Below are positions 26,510-36,682 of a stretch of 64,000 nt of DNA, in pieces. The translations under genes were made by a program, and so were the position numbers. How positions within the stretch are numbered: the first letter of the stretch is position 1; each line of letters opens with the position of its first letter. Origin of the DNA: Rahnella bonaserana (lineage in GTDB: Bacteria; Pseudomonadota; Gammaproteobacteria; Enterobacterales; Enterobacteriaceae); contig NZ_JAFMOW010000068.1 in the NCBI RefSeq assembly GCF_019049675.1, positions 496,001 to 560,000 of the forward strand. Reading direction: 5' to 3'. The notes below the pieces were generated by a model that saw only the letters and a program-made list of their open reading frames with translations, did not search any database and had not been told where the DNA came from.

Positions 26510-27250
26510 CTAAATCTCCACTGTCACAGAGCCGTCCGGGCCGACCATCCCGTTCACAATCACGCCTGACGGCATTCTGATCCGCACCGAGTCATTCGCT
26601 GCTGCATTATTCATCGCCTTTCCGGAACCCGACACATTAAATCCGCTGCCTGTTGCCTGAACCTGCACTTCCTGTCCTGCATGTACCATCCACGGACGCC
26701 GTAACATCGAAAGCGTTAACGGCTGACCAATGCTGATATTGCGCAGCGTAATCCCGTTAATCGCCTGTTTGCTGTCGAGAATGGCCTTCGGTGGCAACAA
26801 ATCCAAACGTCCGGTTTTTTGCTGCAAATCCGTTTCTGCCAGATGCGCACCTGACGGCACATTCTTCGCCGCGACCCAGTAGGTGCCGCTGACCTGCACC
26901 TTGGTCTGCACGTAACTCTTTTGCCCGTTACAGTTCACCGCGACTGAAACATTGCCCCAGGTACGGCTGTTAGGCGAAAGCATAAATTGTGGTGACAAAC
27001 ACTGTGGCTGCCGCGCCGCGGGAGTGCTTATCAGCACCGTCACCTGCATTCCGCTTTGCGCATATTGCTGGCGGAAGAACTGCTGGATTTGCGAAGACAG
27101 CAGTGTATCGCTGTGTGCCGAAGCTGGCACGTTTTTGACCTGCTCGTTTTTCACGGGCAAAGACTGTGCATAGCTCACCGCACCGGATGTCGCACCCAGA
27201 AAGATGCAGCCCAGTGTGATACCCAAACGACGGATTCTCTGCCTGTTCAT
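26510..27250 (-). CDS. flgA: Flagellar P-ring assembly chaperone FlgA
   Basis: 246 residues from the ATG at 27250 (the upstream frame to 27289 adds 13 residues and has no better ribosome-binding site). The signal peptide runs to about residue 28 (GAVSYA). The SAF-type C-terminal domain is recognisable by GQEVQVQATGSGFNVSG and NGMVGPDGSVTVEI. It acts in the periplasm to help FlgI assemble the P ring. It is longer than E. coli FlgA (219). First gene of flgAMN, divergent from flgB. Confidence 0.93.
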   Translation of the reverse strand: MNRQRIRRLGITLGCIFLGATSGAVSYAQSLPVKNEQVKNVPASAHSDTLLSSQIQQFFRQQYAQSGMQVTVLISTPAARQPQCLSPQFMLSPNSRTWGNVSVAVNCNGQKSYVQTKVQVSGTYWVAAKNVPSGAHLAETDLQQKTGRLDLLPPKAILDSKQAINGITLRNISIGQPLTLSMLRRPWMVHAGQEVQVQATGSGFNVSGSGKAMNNAAANDSVRIRMPSGVIVNGMVGPDGSVTVEI

Positions 27251-27414
27251 ACGCAATTTACCTTTGTGCCAACTTACTACTGGCGACAAGTCTACGCGTA
27301 CTTTTCAATTCCTAAAGGAACAAATAGCGGACGATTTTGCGCTTATTCAGACGATAGGCAGTTGACACTCGCATTTATGCTGTCGACTCCAAAATCTCAC
27401 TTTGCGGAGGGCGC

Positions 27415-27825
27415 ATGCTCGACAAATTGAACGCCGCACTACAGTTCCAACAGGAAGCGCTCAACCTGCGTGCCCAGCGGCAAGAAATACTTTCAGCCAA
27501 TATTGCCAACGCCGACACCCCAGGGTATCAGGCGCGCGATATCGATTTCGCCAGTCAGTTGCAGAAGGTGATGGAGCAGGGGCGCGCGAGTGGCAGCGGT
27601 ATGTCTTTAGCGCTGACATCCGATCGCCATATTCCGGCTTCGAACGTCCAGCCTGCAGATATGGATCTGATGTACCGGATCCCTGACCAGCCATCAGCCG
27701 ACGGTAACACGGTCGATATGGACCGTGAACGTACTAATTTCGCGGATAACAGCGTGCGCTATCAGACCGATCTGACCGTCCTCGGCGGCCAAATCAAAGG
27801 GATGATGTCGGTGCTGCAAGGATAA
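27415..27825 (+). CDS. flgB: Flagellar rod protein FlgB
   Basis: 136 residues. The conserved rod-protein N-terminus [20 protein letters not shown] (about 20-39) is clear. It is exported by the type III apparatus and forms the proximal rod joined to FliE. First gene of flgBCDEFGHIJ; the 164-nt gap to flgA must carry divergent FlhDC-type promoters, which I cannot place exactly. GGAGG lies just before the ATG. Confidence 0.95.
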   Translation: MLDKLNAALQFQQEALNLRAQRQEILSANIANADTPGYQARDIDFASQLQKVMEQGRASGSGMSLALTSDRHIPASNVQPADMDLMYRIPDQPSADGNTVDMDRERTNFADNSVRYQTDLTVLGGQIKGMMSVLQG

Positions 27826-27831
27826 TAACCC

Positions 27832-28236
27832 ATGTCAATGCTCGGTATTTTTGATATCGCCGGTTCTGCGCTTGCCGCGCAGTCTCAGCGCCTGAACGTC
27901 AGCGCCAGTAACATGGCCAACGCCGACAGTGTGACCGGCCCTGATGGCCAGCCGTACAAAGCGAAGCAGGTGGTTTTTCAGGTGGATGCGGCACCTGGTC
28001 AGGAAACGGGCGGCGTGAAAGTGGCGCAGGTCGTTGATGATCCGTCTCCGGATCGCCTGGTCTTCCAGCCGGGCAATCCGATGGCGGATGCCAAGGGCTA
28101 TGTGAAGATGCCAAACGTAGATGTGGTCAGCGAAATGGTGAACACCATCTCCGCTTCCCGCAGTTATCAGGCCAACGTCGAAGTGCTTAACACCACCAAG
28201 TCGTTGATGATGAAAACCCTCACTCTGGGGCAATAG
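27832..28236 (+). CDS. flgC: Flagellar rod protein FlgC
   Basis: 134 residues with the rod signature [20 protein letters not shown] near the N-terminus and the C-terminal helix [20 protein letters not shown]. It is a proximal rod subunit assembled above FlgB, 6 nt after flgB in the same operon. Confidence 0.95.
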   Translation: MSMLGIFDIAGSALAAQSQRLNVSASNMANADSVTGPDGQPYKAKQVVFQVDAAPGQETGGVKVAQVVDDPSPDRLVFQPGNPMADAKGYVKMPNVDVVSEMVNTISASRSYQANVEVLNTTKSLMMKTLTLGQ

Positions 28237-28247
28237 CGGAGCGAACC

Positions 28248-28952
28248 ATGGCCATAACCACGTCGATTAATGACACCACAGACAACACCACGATCACCGG
28301 CACCAGTTCCGGCGGTTCGTCCACCACAGGTGCCAGTTCTGCCGATGATTTATCCAGCAGTTTCCTGACGCTGTTAGTTGCACAGCTTAAAAACCAGGAT
28401 CCGACCAACCCGATGGATAACAGTCAGCTGACCAGCCAGCTGGCACAGATCAGCACCGTGAGCGGGATTGAAAAACTCAATACCACACTCGGCAGCATTT
28501 CGGGACAAATCACCAGCGGTTCTTCCGTACAGGCCAGCTCCCTGATTGGTCACGGCGTGATGGTTTCCGGCAGCGCCATTCTGGTCGGCAGCGATACAGA
28601 CGGCACCGTCAGCACCACACCATTCGGTTTCGAGCTGGAAACAGCCTCGGATACCACCACGGCCACCGTCAGCGATTCTACCGGCAAAGTGGTGAAAACC
28701 ATCTCGCTGGGCGGTCAGACCGCCGGTGTTCACAGTTATACCTGGGACGGCACGCAGGACGATGGCACCAAAGCACCGGATGGCGGCTACACCTTCAGCA
28801 TCAATGCCCTGAACAACGGTCAGCAAATGGTCGCGACACCGCTTAACTATGCGCTGGTCAATGGTGTCACCACCAGTTCATCAGGCACCACAGCGCTGGA
28901 TCTCGGGGTGCGGGGAACCGCTTCCGTCGATTCAGTTCGCCAGATCTTGTAA
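28248..28952 (+). CDS. flgD: Hook-capping scaffold protein FlgD
   Basis: 234 residues. The N-terminal export region is Thr/Ser-rich, followed by FLTLLVAQLKNQDPTNPMDN (about 43-62), the FlgD hallmark, and a C-terminal FlgD-Ig fold (TAGVHSYTWDGTQDDG). It caps the growing hook and is discarded when FlgK arrives. The N-terminal 40 residues are unusually rich in Thr (TTDNTTITGTSSGGS). Confidence 0.95.
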   Translation: MAITTSINDTTDNTTITGTSSGGSSTTGASSADDLSSSFLTLLVAQLKNQDPTNPMDNSQLTSQLAQISTVSGIEKLNTTLGSISGQITSGSSVQASSLIGHGVMVSGSAILVGSDTDGTVSTTPFGFELETASDTTTATVSDSTGKVVKTISLGGQTAGVHSYTWDGTQDDGTKAPDGGYTFSINALNNGQQMVATPLNYALVNGVTTSSSGTTALDLGVRGTASVDSVRQIL

Positions 28953-28971
28953 GCGAAACACTAAGACCGCT

Positions 28972-28993
28972 CTCTCCCCCTTTGCAGGGAGAG
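28972..28993. repeat. C/G hairpin between flgD and flgE
   Basis: CTCTCCC (28972-28978) pairs with GGGAGAG (28987-28993). A similar CCCCCT/AGGGGG hairpin follows tcyN at 12300-12317. It has no T-run, so it more likely stabilises or tunes mRNA than terminates it. Confidence 0.6.
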
Positions 28994-29029
28994 GAGCTGA
29001 AAACACTACACACAGTAAATGGAGCTAAC

Positions 29030-30274
29030 ATGAGCTTTTCACAAGCAGTCAGCGGTCTCAGCGCGGCATCCACCGACCTGGACGTGATCGGTAACAACAT
29101 CGCCAACTCCGCCACCGTGGGTTTCAAAACAGCGACCGCTTCATTCGCCGATATGTTTGCCGGTTCTCAGGCAGGCATGGGCGTTAAAGTCGCGGCTGTT
29201 ACGCAAAACTTTAACGATGGCACCACGACCAACACCTCACGTGGCCTGGACGTGGCTCTGAGCGGCAACGGTTTCTTCCGTCTGGCCGACAGCAGCGGCA
29301 CAGTTTATTACTCGCGTAACGGCCAGTTCTCCCTTGATGCTAACCGCAATCTGGTGAACGCGCAGGGTCTGAGCGTGACGGGTTATCCGGCAACGGGTAC
29401 ACCACCGACCATCGCCGCCGGTGCGCAGCCTACCGCGCTGAGCGTTCCGACCACCATGATGAGTGCGAAAGCCACTACCGCAGCCACCATGGTCGCTAAC
29501 CTGAACTCTACCGACACGGCTATTCCGGCGGCGAAGACGTTCAATGCTAACGACGACACCACGTACAACTACGTCAACAGCATCACCACCTATGACTCTC
29601 AGGGTAACGCGCACGATAACAACGTGTACTTCGTGAAAACCGCGTCTAACACCTGGGATTTGTACTCCCTCGACAGCAGCGTGGCCGGTTCTGCCGCCAC
29701 CAAAATGGGTACGCTGAAATTTGATACCAGCGGCGCACTCGCCAGCGCAACCCAGGCTGACGGTACGGTCAACGCCAACGGTTCTCTGCCAATCGTGATG
29801 AATACCTCCACCAACGGCACCGTGACGCCGCAGTCTGTTGGCCTGAACTTCACCGGCAGTATCCAGCAGAGCACCGGCAGCGACAGCATCGGTTCCCTGA
29901 CGCAGGACGGTTACGCCGCAGGTCAGATGACCGGTTACACCATCAATGATGACGGCACCATCACCGGAACTTACTCCAACCAGAAAACGCAGCTGCTGGG
30001 ACAAATTGTCCTGAGCTCCTTCTCTAACCCGGAAGGTCTGCAATCTGAAGGGAACAACGTGTGGACGGCAACCTCTTCCTCCGGTCAGGCCGTGAACGGC
30101 GTGGCGGGTGCGGGTGGTTTCGCCAGCATGACCAGTGGCGCGCTGGAATCTTCCAACGTCGATCTGAGTGCCGAACTGGTGAACATGATCGTTGCTCAGC
30201 GTAACTATCAGTCGAATGCGCAAACCATCAAAACTCAGGACTCCATCCTGAACACGCTGGTTAACCTGCGTTAA
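29030..30274 (+). CDS. flgE: Flagellar hook protein FlgE
   Basis: 414 residues from ATG 29030 (MSFSQAVSGLSAASTDLDVI), with GGAG 6 nt upstream; the longer frame from 28982 reads through the preceding hairpin and is rejected. The axial-protein motifs NNIANSATVGFKTATASFAD (N-terminal) and ELVNMIVAQRNYQSNAQTIK (C-terminal) form the D0 core. About 120 copies build the universal joint. The central domain carries Thr/Asp-rich variable sequence. Confidence 0.95.
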   Translation: MSFSQAVSGLSAASTDLDVIGNNIANSATVGFKTATASFADMFAGSQAGMGVKVAAVTQNFNDGTTTNTSRGLDVALSGNGFFRLADSSGTVYYSRNGQFSLDANRNLVNAQGLSVTGYPATGTPPTIAAGAQPTALSVPTTMMSAKATTAATMVANLNSTDTAIPAAKTFNANDDTTYNYVNSITTYDSQGNAHDNNVYFVKTASNTWDLYSLDSSVAGSAATKMGTLKFDTSGALASATQADGTVNANGSLPIVMNTSTNGTVTPQSVGLNFTGSIQQSTGSDSIGSLTQDGYAAGQMTGYTINDDGTITGTYSNQKTQLLGQIVLSSFSNPEGLQSEGNNVWTATSSSGQAVNGVAGAGGFASMTSGALESSNVDLSAELVNMIVAQRNYQSNAQTIKTQDSILNTLVNLR

Positions 30275-30309
30275 GACGCTCTTTTTTACTTTGAGAACAG
30301 GGCAGCACT

Positions 30310-31065
30310 ATGGATCACGCTATCTACACCGCGAGCGGCGCCGCGAGCCAGACACTGGTTCAGCAGTCGGTCACGTCAAGCAACCTTGCTAACGCCAATA
30401 CACCCGGCTTTCGCTCGCAACTTTTAGCCATGCGCGCGGTGCCGGTGGAAGGTCAAAGCCTGCCGACCCGTACGCTGGTCACGGCGTCCACGCCGGGCGC
30501 TGATATGACGCAAGGCAAACTTAACTACACCGGCCGTCCGCTGGATGTGGCTTTACAGCAGGACGGTTTCCTTGCGGTGCAGATGCCTGATGGCACTGAA
30601 GCTTATACCCGTAACGGTGACATGCAGGTGTCACCGACTAACCAGCTGACCGTACAAGGTCATCCGGTAATGGGGGACAACGGCCCGATCGAGGTTCCGC
30701 CGAATTCACAGCTCACGATTTCTGCGGACGGCACTATCGCCGTGCTCGAAGCCGGCGCTGACCCGAACACCATGGGGCAGCTCGGTAAGCTCAAGCTGGT
30801 GAAAGCCGCGAACAGCGAAGTGACCCGTGGCGACGACGGCATGTTCCGTCCGACCCCGGCCACGGCGCTGGCGCGTGGTGCCGCTTTACAGGCCGACCCG
30901 ACCATTCACGTGATGCCGGGAACACTTGAAGGCAGTAACGCGGATCCGGTGTCGACCATGGTTGACATGATTGCCAACGCCCGTCGCTTTGAGATGCAGA
31001 TGAAAGTCATCCACAGCGTCGATGAAAATGAACAGAGTGCCAACAATCTGCTGTCAATGAGCTGA
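30310..31065 (+). CDS. flgF: Flagellar rod protein FlgF
   Basis: 251 residues starting MDHAIYTASGAASQTL, with the rod motif SSNLANANTPGFRSQLLAMR and the C-terminal VSTMVDMIANARRFEMQMKV. It is a proximal rod protein adjacent to FlgG. It lies 35 nt after flgE and 21 nt before flgG. Confidence 0.95.
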   Translation: MDHAIYTASGAASQTLVQQSVTSSNLANANTPGFRSQLLAMRAVPVEGQSLPTRTLVTASTPGADMTQGKLNYTGRPLDVALQQDGFLAVQMPDGTEAYTRNGDMQVSPTNQLTVQGHPVMGDNGPIEVPPNSQLTISADGTIAVLEAGADPNTMGQLGKLKLVKAANSEVTRGDDGMFRPTPATALARGAALQADPTIHVMPGTLEGSNADPVSTMVDMIANARRFEMQMKVIHSVDENEQSANNLLSMS

Positions 31066-31086
31066 TGATGGCAGAGGAGTAATGAC

Positions 31087-31869
31087 ATGATCCCATCGCT
31101 GTATATTGCGAAAACCGGTCTGGATGCCCAGCAGACCAACATGGACGTCATCGCCAACAACCTGGCGAACGTCAGCACCAACGGCTTTAAACGCCAGCGT
31201 GCGGTATTCGAAGACCTGCTTTACCAGACTGTCCGCCAGCCAGGTGCGCAGTCTTCTGAGCAGACCAACCTCCCATCGGGTTTGCAGATTGGTACCGGTG
31301 TGCGTCCGGTGTCGACTGAACGTCTGTTCTCGCAGGGCAACCTGTCGCAGACCAGCAACAGTAAAGACATCGCTGTCAAAGGCGAAGGTTTCTTCCAGGT
31401 GCAGCTGCCGGACGGTACCACCGCGTATACCCGCGACGGTTCTTTCCAGGTGGATCAGAACGGTCAGCTGGTGACATCCAGCGGCTATCAGGTGATCCCG
31501 GCGATCACTATTCCGACCAATGCGCTGAGCATGACGGTCGGTCGTGACGGTATCGTCAGCGTGACCCAGCAGGGCCAGACGGCGGCACAACAAGTCGGCC
31601 AGCTGACGCTGAGCACCTTCATCAACAACAGCGGTCTGGAATCCATGGGTGAAAACCTTTATCAGGAAACCCAGAGCTCCGGCGCGCCAACCGAAAGTAC
31701 TCCGGGACTTAACGGTGCCGGCCTGCTGTATCAGGGTTATGTCGAAACCTCGAACGTCAACGTGGCGGAAGAGCTTGTCAACATGATCCAGACGCAGCGC
31801 GCTTACGAAATCAACAGTAAAGCCGTGTCGACTTCGGATGAAATGCTGCAGAAACTTTCGCAGCTGTAA
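31087..31869 (+). CDS. flgG: Flagellar distal rod protein FlgG
   Basis: 260 residues, exactly the E. coli length. [20 protein letters not shown], then the [20 protein letters not shown] motif. The C-terminal helix [20 protein letters not shown] is highly conserved. It forms the distal rod that crosses the peptidoglycan and the P and L rings. Confidence 0.97.
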   Translation: MIPSLYIAKTGLDAQQTNMDVIANNLANVSTNGFKRQRAVFEDLLYQTVRQPGAQSSEQTNLPSGLQIGTGVRPVSTERLFSQGNLSQTSNSKDIAVKGEGFFQVQLPDGTTAYTRDGSFQVDQNGQLVTSSGYQVIPAITIPTNALSMTVGRDGIVSVTQQGQTAAQQVGQLTLSTFINNSGLESMGENLYQETQSSGAPTESTPGLNGAGLLYQGYVETSNVNVAEELVNMIQTQRAYEINSKAVSTSDEMLQKLSQL

Positions 31870-31874
31870 GTGTT

Positions 31875-31996
31875 TAGTACGTCATAACTTTCTAGTACGT
31901 CATTTCTTTTTGTACGTAATAACAAAGTGAAAGTGGCTGTCGCAGGTTCGGGCAGCCACAAAAAACAAGAGGACTGGGGCCTGACGGCATCAGTCC
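31875..31996. repeat. Iterons and hairpins between flgG and flgH
   Basis: TAGTACGTCAT occurs at 31875-31885 and 31893-31903, and a third, degenerate copy TTGTACGTAAT at 31910-31920, about 18 bp apart. Two hairpins follow: GTGGCTG/CAGCCAC (31933-31959) and GGACTG/CAGTCC (31971-31996). The gap is 174 nt, long for the middle of the flg operon. Confidence 0.75.
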
Positions 31997-32043
31997 TGAA
32001 CCGGTTCAGATCCCTACCAGGTCGATTTTTTTAAGGCGAAACT

Positions 32044-32775
32044 GTGGTGAGCAAAAAAATAACGTCGGTAATGACTTCTTATACAGACCGACCAGGCAAG
32101 CTGGTGCTGCCGCTGTTAATCACGTTACTGGCGAACGGCTGCGCGTATATGCCGCATACCCCGCTGGTACCCGGAACCACCACAGCGACCCCTGCGCCCG
32201 CCGCACCGCCGGTGCCTAACGGTTCGATTTTCCAGTCCGTTCAGCCGATGAACTATGGTTATCAGCCTCTGTTTGAAGACCGCCGTCCACGTAACGTCGG
32301 GGATACTCTGACCATCGTCTTACAGGAAAACGTCAGTGCGAGCAAAAGCTCCTCGGCGAACGCCAGCCGCAACGGATCAACCACCTTTGGTGCGGCCACT
32401 ACGCCGCGTTATCTGGAAGGGCTGTTCGGCAATGCCCGCGCCGATCTGGATATGTCCGGCGGCAATACCTTCGCCGGTAAAGGTGGCGCAGCGGCGAATA
32501 ACACCTTCAGCGGCACGCTGACCGTGACGGTCGCGGAAGTGCTGGCTAACGGCAACCTGAAAGTTGTCGGTGAAAAACAAATCGAAATTAATCAGGGAAC
32601 CGAATTCATCCGGTTCTCCGGTGTGGTCAACCCGCGCACCATCAGTGGTTCAAACGCCGTTATCTCCACGCAGGTGGCAGATGCGCGCATCGAATACGTG
32701 GGTAACGGCTACATCAATGAAGCGCAGAACATGGGCTGGTTGCAGCGGTTCTTCCTAAACTTATCGCCGTTATAA
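32044..32775 (+). CDS. flgH: Flagellar L-ring lipoprotein FlgH
   Basis: 243 residues with a lipoprotein signal ending in the lipobox LANGC (Cys at about 33). The mature part contains [20 protein letters not shown], the FlgH signature. It forms the outer-membrane L ring around the rod. The start is GTG GTG; the N-terminal 15 residues before the hydrophobic core are longer than usual, so the second GTG or a later codon is possible. Confidence 0.95.
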   Translation: MVSKKITSVMTSYTDRPGKLVLPLLITLLANGCAYMPHTPLVPGTTTATPAPAAPPVPNGSIFQSVQPMNYGYQPLFEDRRPRNVGDTLTIVLQENVSASKSSSANASRNGSTTFGAATTPRYLEGLFGNARADLDMSGGNTFAGKGGAAANNTFSGTLTVTVAEVLANGNLKVVGEKQIEINQGTEFIRFSGVVNPRTISGSNAVISTQVADARIEYVGNGYINEAQNMGWLQRFFLNLSPL

Positions 32776-32785
32776 CGAGGCAATC

Positions 32786-33892
32786 ATGCGAAAACTACTT
32801 TCCGGTGTTATCTGTCTGGCGATGTCCGCCCTGGTGGTACTGCCCGCATCCGCCGACCGTATTCGTGATCTGACGACGGTACAAGGCGTGCGTGATAACG
32901 CCCTGATCGGCTACGGCCTGGTGGTCGGCCTCGACGGAACCGGTGACCAGACCACGCAGACACCGTTCACCACTCAGACCCTGACCAACATGTTGTCCCA
33001 GTTAGGGATAACCGTTCCGGCCGGGACCAACATGCAGCTAAAAAACGTGGCCGCTGTAATGGTGACCGCCAAAATGCCGGCATTCTCGCGCGCCGGTCAG
33101 GCGATTGACGTCGTCGTTTCCTCCATGGGTAACGCCAAAAGTATTCGCGGCGGCACCTTGCTGATGACGCCGATGAAAGGCGTGGATAACCAGGTTTACG
33201 CACTGGCACAGGGTAACGTGCTGGTCGGTGGGGCGGGTGCGTCTGCCGGTGGCAGCAGCGTGACGGTTAACCAGGTGTCCGGCGGTCGAATTACCGGCGG
33301 TGCGACCATCGAGCGCGAACTGCCAAGTACCTTCGGCACGGAAGGCGTGATCAACCTGCAACTTAATGATGAAGATTTCAATCTGGCGCAGCAGGTCAGC
33401 GACGCCATCAACCGTCAGGGGATGGGCACGGCGTCAGCGCTCGATTCCCGTAATATTCAGGTTATCGTGCCGCGTGGTAACACTTCTCAGGTGCGCATTC
33501 TGGCGCAGATTCAAAATATCGAAGTCAACGTCGGGCCAATGGATGCGAAAGTCATCATCAACTCCCGTACCGGCTCGGTGGTCATGAACCGTGATGTGAC
33601 GCTCGACAGTTGTGCGGTCGCTCAGGGCAATCTTTCTGTGGTGGTAGATCGTCAGAACGATGTCAGCCAGCCAAACACACCGTTCGGTGGCGGTCAGACC
33701 GTCGTGACACCTAACACCAATATTTCCGTGCGTCAGTCCGGCGGTTCTATTCAGCAGGTGCGCTCCAGCGCCAGCCTGAACAACGTGGTCCGTACCCTGA
33801 ACGCGTTAGGCGCCACGCCTATCGATCTGATGTCCATCCTGCAGGCCATGAAAACAGCCGGCTGCCTGCGTGCTGATTTGGAAATTATCTGA
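32786..33892 (+). CDS. flgI: Flagellar P-ring protein FlgI
   Basis: 368 residues with a Sec signal peptide cleaved after about ASA (residue 23); the mature protein begins [20 protein letters not shown], the conserved FlgI N-terminus. It assembles the periplasmic P ring with help from FlgA. It contains an internal Cys, as in other FlgI proteins that use DsbA. Its last base overlaps the flgJ start. Confidence 0.96.
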   Translation: MRKLLSGVICLAMSALVVLPASADRIRDLTTVQGVRDNALIGYGLVVGLDGTGDQTTQTPFTTQTLTNMLSQLGITVPAGTNMQLKNVAAVMVTAKMPAFSRAGQAIDVVVSSMGNAKSIRGGTLLMTPMKGVDNQVYALAQGNVLVGGAGASAGGSSVTVNQVSGGRITGGATIERELPSTFGTEGVINLQLNDEDFNLAQQVSDAINRQGMGTASALDSRNIQVIVPRGNTSQVRILAQIQNIEVNVGPMDAKVIINSRTGSVVMNRDVTLDSCAVAQGNLSVVVDRQNDVSQPNTPFGGGQTVVTPNTNISVRQSGGSIQQVRSSASLNNVVRTLNALGATPIDLMSILQAMKTAGCLRADLEII

Positions 33893-34860
33893 TGAGCGAT
33901 CTGATGTCGATGTCCGGTGCTTTCGACCCGCAAGGAGCGGCGTACGATGCCAATTCCCTCAACAAACTGAAGCGGGATGTGGGGCAAAATCCGCAGGCGC
34001 ATCTCAAAGAAGTAGCGAAACAGTTTGAAGGCGTATTTGTCCAGATGATGCTGAAAAGTATGCGTCAGGCATTGCCGCAGGGGGGGATCCTCGACAACCA
34101 GTCCACCAAACTTTATACATCGATGTACGATCAGCAAATTGCGCAGGACATGTCCGACAAAGGGTTGGGCATGGCCGATATGATGGTGGAACAGCTGACC
34201 GGCGGCTCTAAACAGCCATCCGAACTGTCCGGTACGGTGCCGATGGCGCTTGACGGTGAAGTGCTGAAAAGCATGCCGGTGCAGGCGATGGAACAGTATC
34301 TGCGTAAAGTCATTCCGTCTGCTCCGGACCGGACCACCGGCGGTGCGCCTTTACCTGCCGACAGCGGACAGTTTGTGTCCAGCCTGAGTATTCCGGCGCA
34401 GGTGGCCAGTAAAGACAGCGGGATTTCACATCAGCTGATCATGGCGCAGGCCGCGCTGGAATCCGGCTGGGGACAGCGCGAAATTCCGACCTCCGATGGC
34501 AAACGCAGCTTCAACCTGTTTGGCATCAAAGCGGGCAGCAGTTGGGACGGCCCGACCACCAATATCACTACCACCGAATACACCAACGGCGTGGCGAAAA
34601 AAGTCCAGGCCAGTTTCCGCGTTTACGGTTCTTACGTGGAAGCCATCAGCGACTACATCAAACTGCTGACCAGCAACCCGCGTTACGCCCAGGTCGCCTC
34701 CGCCAATACCCCTGAACAAGCCGCGCATGAACTGCAACGAGCAGGCTATGCCACCGACCCGAATTATGCCGACAAACTGGTCAGCGTTATTCAGAAAATT
34801 AAAGGGGCAGGCGAGCAGGCGGTTAAGGCGTATGGCCATGATTTAAAAGATATCTTTTAG
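33892..34860 (+). CDS. flgJ: FlgJ, rod-capping protein and peptidoglycan hydrolase
   Basis: 322 residues in two parts. The N-terminal rod-cap domain (about 1-140) has the FEGVFVQMMLKSMRQALPQG motif. The C-terminal glucosaminidase domain (about 165-320) has the catalytic Glu at about E190 (AQAALESGWGQREI) and NLFGIKAGSSW. It locally opens the murein for the rod. The fused two-domain architecture is the enterobacterial form. Confidence 0.96.
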   Translation: MSDLMSMSGAFDPQGAAYDANSLNKLKRDVGQNPQAHLKEVAKQFEGVFVQMMLKSMRQALPQGGILDNQSTKLYTSMYDQQIAQDMSDKGLGMADMMVEQLTGGSKQPSELSGTVPMALDGEVLKSMPVQAMEQYLRKVIPSAPDRTTGGAPLPADSGQFVSSLSIPAQVASKDSGISHQLIMAQAALESGWGQREIPTSDGKRSFNLFGIKAGSSWDGPTTNITTTEYTNGVAKKVQASFRVYGSYVEAISDYIKLLTSNPRYAQVASANTPEQAAHELQRAGYATDPNYADKLVSVIQKIKGAGEQAVKAYGHDLKDIF

Positions 34861-34884
34861 ATCCCCAAATCCTCGTTTTTTTTC

Positions 34885-34911
34885 TCAAGTTTTGGCGGTG
34901 CAGGCCGATAA
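34885..34911 (+). promoter_or_regulatory. Sigma-28 promoter of flgKL
   Basis: TCAA, 15-nt spacer, GCCGATAA: perfect -10 and three of four -35 bases. It lies about 90 nt before flgK, which separates flgKL as a late transcript from the flgB operon. Confidence 0.85.
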
Positions 34912-35002
34912 CCAGATCAGAATGGGAAAAGGGGAAAGCCCCGATTCAGTTCCCTTAATTACACGGTGGTAAAAAAAGTCACCGGCAGACAAAAGGTCAC
35001 TC

Positions 35003-36655
35003 ATGTCCAGTAGCTTAATTAATACCGCAATGAGCGGACTGAACGCAGCGCAGGCCGCGCTCAGTACCACCGGGAACAACATCGCTAACGTCAGTGTGGC
35101 GGGCTATAACCGTCAGACGGCGATCATCACCCAAAGTAACGGCAACTCCACTTCTGCCGGTTACATCGGTAACGGTGTGACGGTGACGGGTGTGAACCGT
35201 GAATACAATTCCTTTGTGGTGACTCAGTTGCTTGGCGCCAGCGCCACCGGCAGCGCGCTCTCAACACAACTGGATCAGGCAAGCTCGATTGATGACCTGC
35301 TGGGCGACAGCTCCACCGGCATCGACGCCACCATGTCCACCTTCTTCAAAGGCCTGCAAACCCTGACCAGCAATGCCAGCGACAGCTCGGCACGTCAGGC
35401 GGTACTGGGCGAAGCGCAGGGCTTAACCGCGCAGTTCAACAGTTCAGCGAAATACCTGAACGACATGAACACGGCGGTGAATCAGCAGATCACGCAAAAC
35501 GTTGATCAGATCAACACCTATGCGGCGCAGATTGCCAAACTGAACACGCAGATCACGGCAACCCGTGGCAGCACCGGTCAGGAACCTAACGCACTGCTCG
35601 ATCAGCGTGACCAGCTGGTCAGCCAGCTGAACAACATTACCGGTGTGACCGTGACTCAGCAGGACGGCGATACGTACAACGTCTCCTTTGCTAACGGCAC
35701 GCCACTGGTGAGCGGCGGCAACTCTAAAACGGTCGTGGCGGTGGCTTCAAGCGAAGATCCGTCCAAACTGACTGTTGGCATGACCCAGCCTGACGGCACC
35801 GTTTCTGAAATTCAGGAAAGCCGTCTGACCACCGGATCTCTCGGCGGCACGCTGGCATTTCGCAAAGACAACCTCGAACCGGCCATTAACCAGCTCGGGC
35901 AACTGGCGCTGACCTTCTCCGACGCGTTCAACAGCACCAACAAAGCCGGTTTTGACCTCAACGGTGACGCAGGGACAGATTTCTTCTCTTATACCGGCGC
36001 TACAACCGTAGGTAACACCAAAAACACCGGCACCGCTGATGTCAGCGTGGCATACAAAGACACCACTGCGGTAAAAGCCAGCGATTACACCATGGCCTAT
36101 AACGGTACCAGCTGGGATGTGACCCGCGTATCCGATGGCGCCAAAATCACGCCAACGGCAGGCACTGACAGCAGCGGCAATCCGACCATGGAATTCGACG
36201 GGTTATCGGTTTCCGTCTCCGGCACGCCATCCACCAATGACAGCTTCACCGTCAAAACCGTCAGCAACGTGGCGGGAAGTATGGGTGTGGCTATTACCGA
36301 CTCCTCACTGATTGCCGCTGCCAGCGCAGCAGACAGCGGTGTGAGTGATAATACCAACGCGCAGAAATTACTGAATTTGCAGACCGCTAAAGTGGTGGAA
36401 GGCAAGTCAACGCTGTCCGGCGCTTACGCCAGTCTGGTGAGCAACGTCGGGAACCAGGTGGCGACGCTGACGACCACCAATACCGCACAAAGCAATATCG
36501 TGACGCAACTGACGACGCAACAGCAGTCTATTTCCGGGGTAAACCTCGATGAGGAATACGGCGACCTGCAACGTTATCAGCAATATTATCTGGCTAACGC
36601 GCAGGTGGTGCAGACCGCATCCACCATTTTTGACGCCATTATTAATCTTCGCTGA
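35003..36655 (+). CDS. flgK: Hook-filament junction protein FlgK (HAP1)
   Basis: 550 residues. N-terminal SLINTAMSGLNAAQAALSTT and NNIANVSVAGYNRQTAIITQ, and C-terminal NLDEEYGDLQRYQQYYLANA, are characteristic of FlgK. It forms the first ring between hook and filament; the chaperone is FlgN. Driven by its own sigma-28 promoter, it is followed by flgL after 27 nt. The central region carries variable Thr/Ser-rich sequence. Confidence 0.96.
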   Translation: MSSSLINTAMSGLNAAQAALSTTGNNIANVSVAGYNRQTAIITQSNGNSTSAGYIGNGVTVTGVNREYNSFVVTQLLGASATGSALSTQLDQASSIDDLLGDSSTGIDATMSTFFKGLQTLTSNASDSSARQAVLGEAQGLTAQFNSSAKYLNDMNTAVNQQITQNVDQINTYAAQIAKLNTQITATRGSTGQEPNALLDQRDQLVSQLNNITGVTVTQQDGDTYNVSFANGTPLVSGGNSKTVVAVASSEDPSKLTVGMTQPDGTVSEIQESRLTTGSLGGTLAFRKDNLEPAINQLGQLALTFSDAFNSTNKAGFDLNGDAGTDFFSYTGATTVGNTKNTGTADVSVAYKDTTAVKASDYTMAYNGTSWDVTRVSDGAKITPTAGTDSSGNPTMEFDGLSVSVSGTPSTNDSFTVKTVSNVAGSMGVAITDSSLIAAASAADSGVSDNTNAQKLLNLQTAKVVEGKSTLSGAYASLVSNVGNQVATLTTTNTAQSNIVTQLTTQQQSISGVNLDEEYGDLQRYQQYYLANAQVVQTASTIFDAIINLR

Positions 36656-36682
36656 TCTTTGAACTGATAAGGAACTGATGCC

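Noticed and set aside
29237-30223. 328-codon antisense frame within flgE
   Set aside because: It mirrors the Thr/Ala-rich codons of flgE, has low-complexity composition and no start signal.
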